Assembly (NCBI GenBank): GCA_958295825.1
Contig: OY282375.1
Coordinates: forward strand, 1,907,489 to 1,971,488
Direction of reading: 5' to 3'
From: an uncultured Candidatus Entotheonella sp.
GTDB lineage: Bacteria; Tectomicrobia; Entotheonellia; Entotheonellales; Entotheonellaceae
DNA: 64,000 nt
Shown here: positions 60,641 through 64,000 of the stretch, piece by piece
Layout: every line of letters begins with the position of its first letter
Numbering within the stretch: position 1 is the stretch's first letter
Program-made: the position numbers and the translations under genes
The notes under the pieces: generated by a model
What the model was told of the DNA's origin: nothing
Database searches by the model: none
What the model saw: only the letters and a program-made list of their open reading frames with translations

Positions 60641-60944
60641 CACACGCAAGCCCCCACTCCTTGACGTGGCCATAGTGAAATCGAAAATCGTTTTCAAAAT
60701 TGTAGCTGGCTGAAATTTACGAGACGCACCAGGATTCGTAAACCCACTCAAGAATGGATATCTAACGGTTTCTTCACAATGTTGCGGGGAATAGAAGGGA
60801 CCGCAACGCCGACTTCCATTTGCGGCCCTGCCGTCTCATGCGCGAAGCTACCTTGGTGCATTAACATGCCTCGACATTGTCCTATAATCGGACTTCCGGC
60901 CCCTACAGGCTTGCCACGAACCGACACCCAGAGGAGAAAGACCC
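60641..60944. other. Divergent promoter region
   Basis: The 304 bases between apbE and the D-threonine aldolase-like gene carry the Fur-like site at 60683-60701. No other element was recognised. Confidence 0.4.
60683..60701 (-). promoter_or_regulatory. Weak Fur-box-like site upstream of apbE
   Basis: GAAAATCGTTTTCAAAATT matches only 11 of 19 consensus positions, but its core GAAAA-TCG-TTTTC is a perfect palindrome. It lies 43 bases before ATG 60640. Confidence 0.5.
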
Positions 60945-62069
60945 ATGACTACTCGTCCACCGGCGGAAATCGGGATGGCTCTTGAAGAGGTCGACACCCC
61001 GGCCTTGCTGATCGACCTGGACGCTTTCGAACGGAACTTGCAGCACTTGGCCAACGCCGTGACGGGTTCTTCAGTGCGCTTGCGGCCGCACGCCAAAACG
61101 CACAAATGCGCCGTGATCGGCCGGCGCCAGATGGCGCTGGGGGCCGTCGGGGTATGCTGCCAGAAGGTCGGCGAGGCGGAAGCGATGGTGTACGGCGGCG
61201 TGTCGAACGTTCTGGTCAGCAACGAGGTCGTCGGCGTCACCAAGCTGAAACGGCTGGCGGCTCTCGCGCGGCAGGCGCAGATTTATGTGTGCGCCGACGA
61301 TGCGGGGAACGTGAGGGACCTCAACGAGACGGCGCTGGCTTACAACGTTGAGCTGCCGGTGCTGGTGGAGATCGACGTTGGCGCCCATCGCTGCGGCGTT
61401 GAGCCGGGCGAGGCGGTGCTGGCCTTGGCGCAGCAAATCGATCAGGCGCCGGGCTTGCGCTTCGCCGGGTTGCAGGCTTACCAAGGACGGGCGCAGCACC
61501 TGCGATCGTTCGAGGAACGCCGGCAAGCCATCGGCCAAGCCGTGGAACAGGTGCAACACACCGCGAACCTGTTGTCACAACACGGCCTGGAATGCGAACT
61601 GGTCTCCGGCGCCGGCAGCGGCACGTACGCGTTCGAGGCCGGTAGCGGGGTTTACAACGAACTGCAGGCCGGTTCGTACATCTTTATGGACGTGGATTAC
61701 GGCAAGAATCTCACCGCCGACGGCACGCCGTGGCGCGAGTTCGAGCACAGCTTATTCGTATACGCCACCGTCATGAGTCGGCCGAACCCCGACTGGGCAG
61801 TCGTCGACGCCGGTCTGAAGGCCCTGAGCGTCGATTCCGGCCTACCGATGATGGCCGACCTGCCGCAATCCGAGTACGTCGGCGCCTCCGACGAGCACGG
61901 CAAGGTGTTGTTGCACGACCCCAATAGCCCGGTACGCCTCGGCGACAAGCTGCGGCTCATTCCGGGTCACTGCGACCCGACGGTCAACCTCTACGATTGG
62001 TACGTCGGTCTGCGTAACCACCGTGTCGAAGCCCTGTGGCCCATTGTGGCTCGGGGGGCAGGGCGCTAA
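60945..62069 (+). CDS. DSD1-family PLP enzyme (D-threonine aldolase / D-serine dehydratase-like)
   Basis: The 374-residue protein has the alanine-racemase-type barrel with VDTPALLIDLDAFERNLQ and the PLP lysine in RPHAKTHK near residue 51. VSGAGSGTYAF is a phosphate-binding block. The C-terminal beta-domain has the metal-binding PGHCDPTVNLYD. Members cleave D-threonine-like amino acids or deaminate D-serine. It stands alone. Confidence 0.9.
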   Translation: MTTRPPAEIGMALEEVDTPALLIDLDAFERNLQHLANAVTGSSVRLRPHAKTHKCAVIGRRQMALGAVGVCCQKVGEAEAMVYGGVSNVLVSNEVVGVTKLKRLAALARQAQIYVCADDAGNVRDLNETALAYNVELPVLVEIDVGAHRCGVEPGEAVLALAQQIDQAPGLRFAGLQAYQGRAQHLRSFEERRQAIGQAVEQVQHTANLLSQHGLECELVSGAGSGTYAFEAGSGVYNELQAGSYIFMDVDYGKNLTADGTPWREFEHSLFVYATVMSRPNPDWAVVDAGLKALSVDSGLPMMADLPQSEYVGASDEHGKVLLHDPNSPVRLGDKLRLIPGHCDPTVNLYDWYVGLRNHRVEALWPIVARGAGR

Positions 62070-62086
62070 CCCCACATCTTCCTGAC

Positions 62087-62483
62087 GTGACGGAATCGCT
62101 ACGTGCTGAGTATGAGAGTCAGCGGCAAGCACTGGAAGTTGAGTTGAATGATCTGACGAAGCAAACTACGTCAGGAGGGCTGCGTTTGGCTCGCCTTCCT
62201 GAAGAAATACAGGAATCCAAGACCGCCTTGGAAAAGCTGGGGTTGGAGCAACGGGAGTCGTGTCGTACGGCGCCCCAAGAGCGCTCCTGGATTTCACCGG
62301 CCGAGCTGCTTGACGTGCAAATCCAAGGACAATGCGAACATTGAAGCGCTGGAAGCAGAGCGCCTGTGGCTGATCGAACGCGGCATCGAGATTCCATTCC
62401 CCCAGCGCACGCTTTATTGGGTCGCGCCGAAAGATGGTGCACAACCCTCGATTCGGCTATCCGTGAATACCCGGGAGACGTGA
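62087..62483 (+). pseudogene. MscS-like mechanosensitive channel remnant
   Basis: One frame starts with VTESLRAEYESQRQALEVEL and ends at 62344. Another, from about 62330, reads IEALEAERLWLIERGIEIPF and ends in PQRTLYW and a stop at 62481-62483. The IERGIEIPFPQRTLYW segment is the typical end of MscS-family channels. The membrane domain is missing, so this is a relic. Confidence 0.5.
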
Positions 62484-62682
62484 TTGCCATGGGAAGGCAA
62501 GCCAGCCGGCGAAATCGCTTCCGTTGAGGAATCCGCCTTGGTGCTCCAGGAACCCATCCTCCCCGCGACATCCTGGCCGCTCTCGCGGTTACGATCGCGG
62601 AATTTTGACGACTTTTTCCACACAACCCGAAAATCCCCGCAAATTCCTGCCATTCGGAGCGCGGACACCATACGGAGAAGAC
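62484..62682. other. Intergenic region before the BamA-family gene
   Basis: No gene or repeat was recognised. A GGAGAAG ribosome site for the next gene lies at its end. Confidence 0.35.
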
Positions 62683-64000
62683 ATGAAAGCCGCACGATAC
62701 ACTCTGGTGCTCGTGTTGCATGTGGTCATGCTCAGTGCTTGCGCCTCGCAAAAGGCGCCGTTTCCGGAAACCGAACCGCCGAGCGCCTTTCCGGAGGTCC
62801 GCAAGATCGTCTTTCTCGACAACAAGAAGTTCGGTAGCGCCAGGTTGCGTAACGCGATGGCCACCAAACAACGCTCGCTTCTTTCCCCGTGGAAGCGTGG
62901 CAGTGACTACAATCCTGCGACGGTCGACGACGATTTATTGCGCCTGCAGAAATACTATTTCGATCGTGGTTATCTCGACGTTCGCACCACTCTGGTTAAG
63001 GTGGAACAAAACGAGGCCAACAACACCGTCCAGCTTCACATTCGAATCGAGGAAGGCGAAGTCACGACCGTGCGCGAGGTAGAGGTAAATGTGCAGGGCC
63101 CGGCGCCGCCGGAGTTGCCGCCGGTCGAGACGCTGAGAAATGACCTGCCGCTGCGCGTGGACGAACCGATTACGAAGGCGGCGTTTGACGCCAGCAGAGC
63201 CCGGTTGCTGCTTGCGCTGCAGGGTGCCGGGTACGCACGCGCCAAAGTTCATCCACGCACAGAGGTCGACCGGGAGACGCATGAGGCGTTCCTTACCTAC
63301 ACGCTCGAATCGGGCGAGCGTACGGCATTCGGCCAAGTGGCCATTCAAGGCGCCGAAAACGTCAAAGCCAAAGCCATTCGACGACGCCTGACGTTCCAGC
63401 CCGGTCAGCTCTACAGCCCGACCGAATTGGCCGATAGTCAAGCCGCGATATACGACCTCGGGATGTTTCGCACCGTGACGCACCGAAGCCTCAACTTGGA
63501 AGCGACGGACGCGCCTTTGGACATCGAATTCGAGGTCAGCGAGCGCAGGCCACGCAGCTTTGAAATCGGGCTGGGATTGAGCACCGTCGAACAATTTCGC
63601 GTGCAAGCCAAGTGGACATTTCGCAATGTCTTCGGCGGCGCCGAGCACTTGTCGCTGGGCGGCAAAATCTCGTCTCCCGGACTCGCTTTCGAGACGCGCT
63701 TTCACTTGCCGCACTTCGTCACCCGACGCACCCGGTTCACCCAAACCGTCTTCGTCGACAGCCAGAAAGAGATCAACACGGACCCCCTCGGCTTGACGGA
63801 TCAGATACTCGAGATCGAGGATGCCCAGCCCGCCTTCGACGTGCTGCGCTACGGGGGAGAATCGCGCGTGGATCATCAATTCACCAAAGAATTTGGCGGT
63901 TCGGCCGGTATCGAACTCAGCGCCAATGCTTTCAGCAACGTCGATCCAGATGCCATCCGCGGGCTCGCCCCTGAGGTCGCAATAAACCACCTTTTGTTCA
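62683..64000 (+). CDS. BamA/TamA-family POTRA outer-membrane protein (partial)
   Basis: The frame starts at ATG 62683 and runs without a stop to the window edge, at least 439 codons. A lipoprotein-like signal (VLHVVMLSAC) is followed by POTRA-type repeats. EVRKIVFLDNKKFGSARLRN, VREVEVNVQG, FGQVAIQGAENVKAKAIRRR and LADSQAAIYDLGMFRTVT are the visible POTRA features. The barrel begins near residue 290 (RSFEIGLGLSTVEQFRVQAKW). It may assemble or export proteins in the outer membrane. Its lipidation signal is unlike standard BamA. Confidence 0.85.
   Translation, partial: MKAARYTLVLVLHVVMLSACASQKAPFPETEPPSAFPEVRKIVFLDNKKFGSARLRNAMATKQRSLLSPWKRGSDYNPATVDDDLLRLQKYYFDRGYLDVRTTLVKVEQNEANNTVQLHIRIEEGEVTTVREVEVNVQGPAPPELPPVETLRNDLPLRVDEPITKAAFDASRARLLLALQGAGYARAKVHPRTEVDRETHEAFLTYTLESGERTAFGQVAIQGAENVKAKAIRRRLTFQPGQLYSPTELADSQAAIYDLGMFRTVTHRSLNLEATDAPLDIEFEVSERRPRSFEIGLGLSTVEQFRVQAKWTFRNVFGGAEHLSLGGKISSPGLAFETRFHLPHFVTRRTRFTQTVFVDSQKEINTDPLGLTDQILEIEDAQPAFDVLRYGGESRVDHQFTKEFGGSAGIELSANAFSNVDPDAIRGLAPEVAINHLLF

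Noticed and set aside
62935..63990. Long minus-strand open frame of 351 codons
   Set aside because: It is antisense to the POTRA/BamA-like gene, which has clear family features. The minus frame shows no domain.

Overview
The window is from a Gram-negative bacterium of fairly high GC content. It carries lipid A genes (lpxK, lpxL), a Tat component, TonB-dependent uptake, porins and a BamA/TamA-type protein. The content fits a Pseudomonadota-like or uncultured relative such as Tectomicrobia, but that placement is a guess. No rRNA, tRNA or CRISPR array was recognised. Most genes look chromosomal, with scars of mobile DNA at 1-2.7 kb, 8.4-8.6 kb and 35.2-36.0 kb.

Layout. 1-2.9 kb: decayed, duplicated beta-class DNA methyltransferase pieces and a truncated IS1595-type transposase. 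2.9-6.6 kb (minus): lpxL, lpxK, a protoglobin and a Gfo/Idh/MocA oxidoreductase. 6.7-12.2 kb (minus): a defence locus of McrB, McrC and an N6-adenine methyltransferase, with an IS5 scrap between mcrC and the methylase. 12.2-20.1 kb: a long three-domain IspG, a YdjM-like membrane protein, an SDR, an ABC-F ATPase (Uup), a kinase-fold protein and TatA. 20.4-28.6 kb (plus): DUF1302, DUF1329, a YCF48-like beta-propeller and an RND/MMPL permease, then a cytochrome P450. 29-34.8 kb: a catabolic-looking minus operon (hydratase, HExxH protein, crotonase, MetE-like protein), then a YVTN propeller and a quinone reductase. 35.2-36.0 kb: a complete IS5/IS427-type element with TA target duplication.

36.6-38.2 kb holds the most striking gene: a 549-residue UGSC-family protein whose frame is continuous through one in-frame UGA. 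A 7-bp hairpin begins 11 nt after the UGA, so it is probably a selenoprotein. A mandelate racemase-family enzyme follows.

40-60.7 kb is an iron island marked by Fur-box-like sites. It contains an XRE regulator and a DUF2325 protein (divergent, each with its own site), a TonB heme receptor, HmuTUV, an IsdG-like heme oxygenase, small unknown proteins and a ferritin-like protein. An imelysin / di-heme DUF1111 (two) / imelysin / DUF1513 operon follows. A convergent operon encodes ApbE, a frameshifted porin, an FMN-binding protein and a four-helix membrane protein. Together they suggest heme import and breakdown, iron storage, periplasmic iron handling and possibly flavin-based extracytoplasmic iron reduction.

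60.9-64 kb: a DSD1/D-threonine aldolase-like PLP enzyme, an MscS-like remnant and the start of a POTRA/BamA-family outer-membrane protein that runs off the end. Several single-base frameshifts (porin, first DUF1111, IS transposases) could be real decay or assembly errors. Sequence alone cannot separate these.
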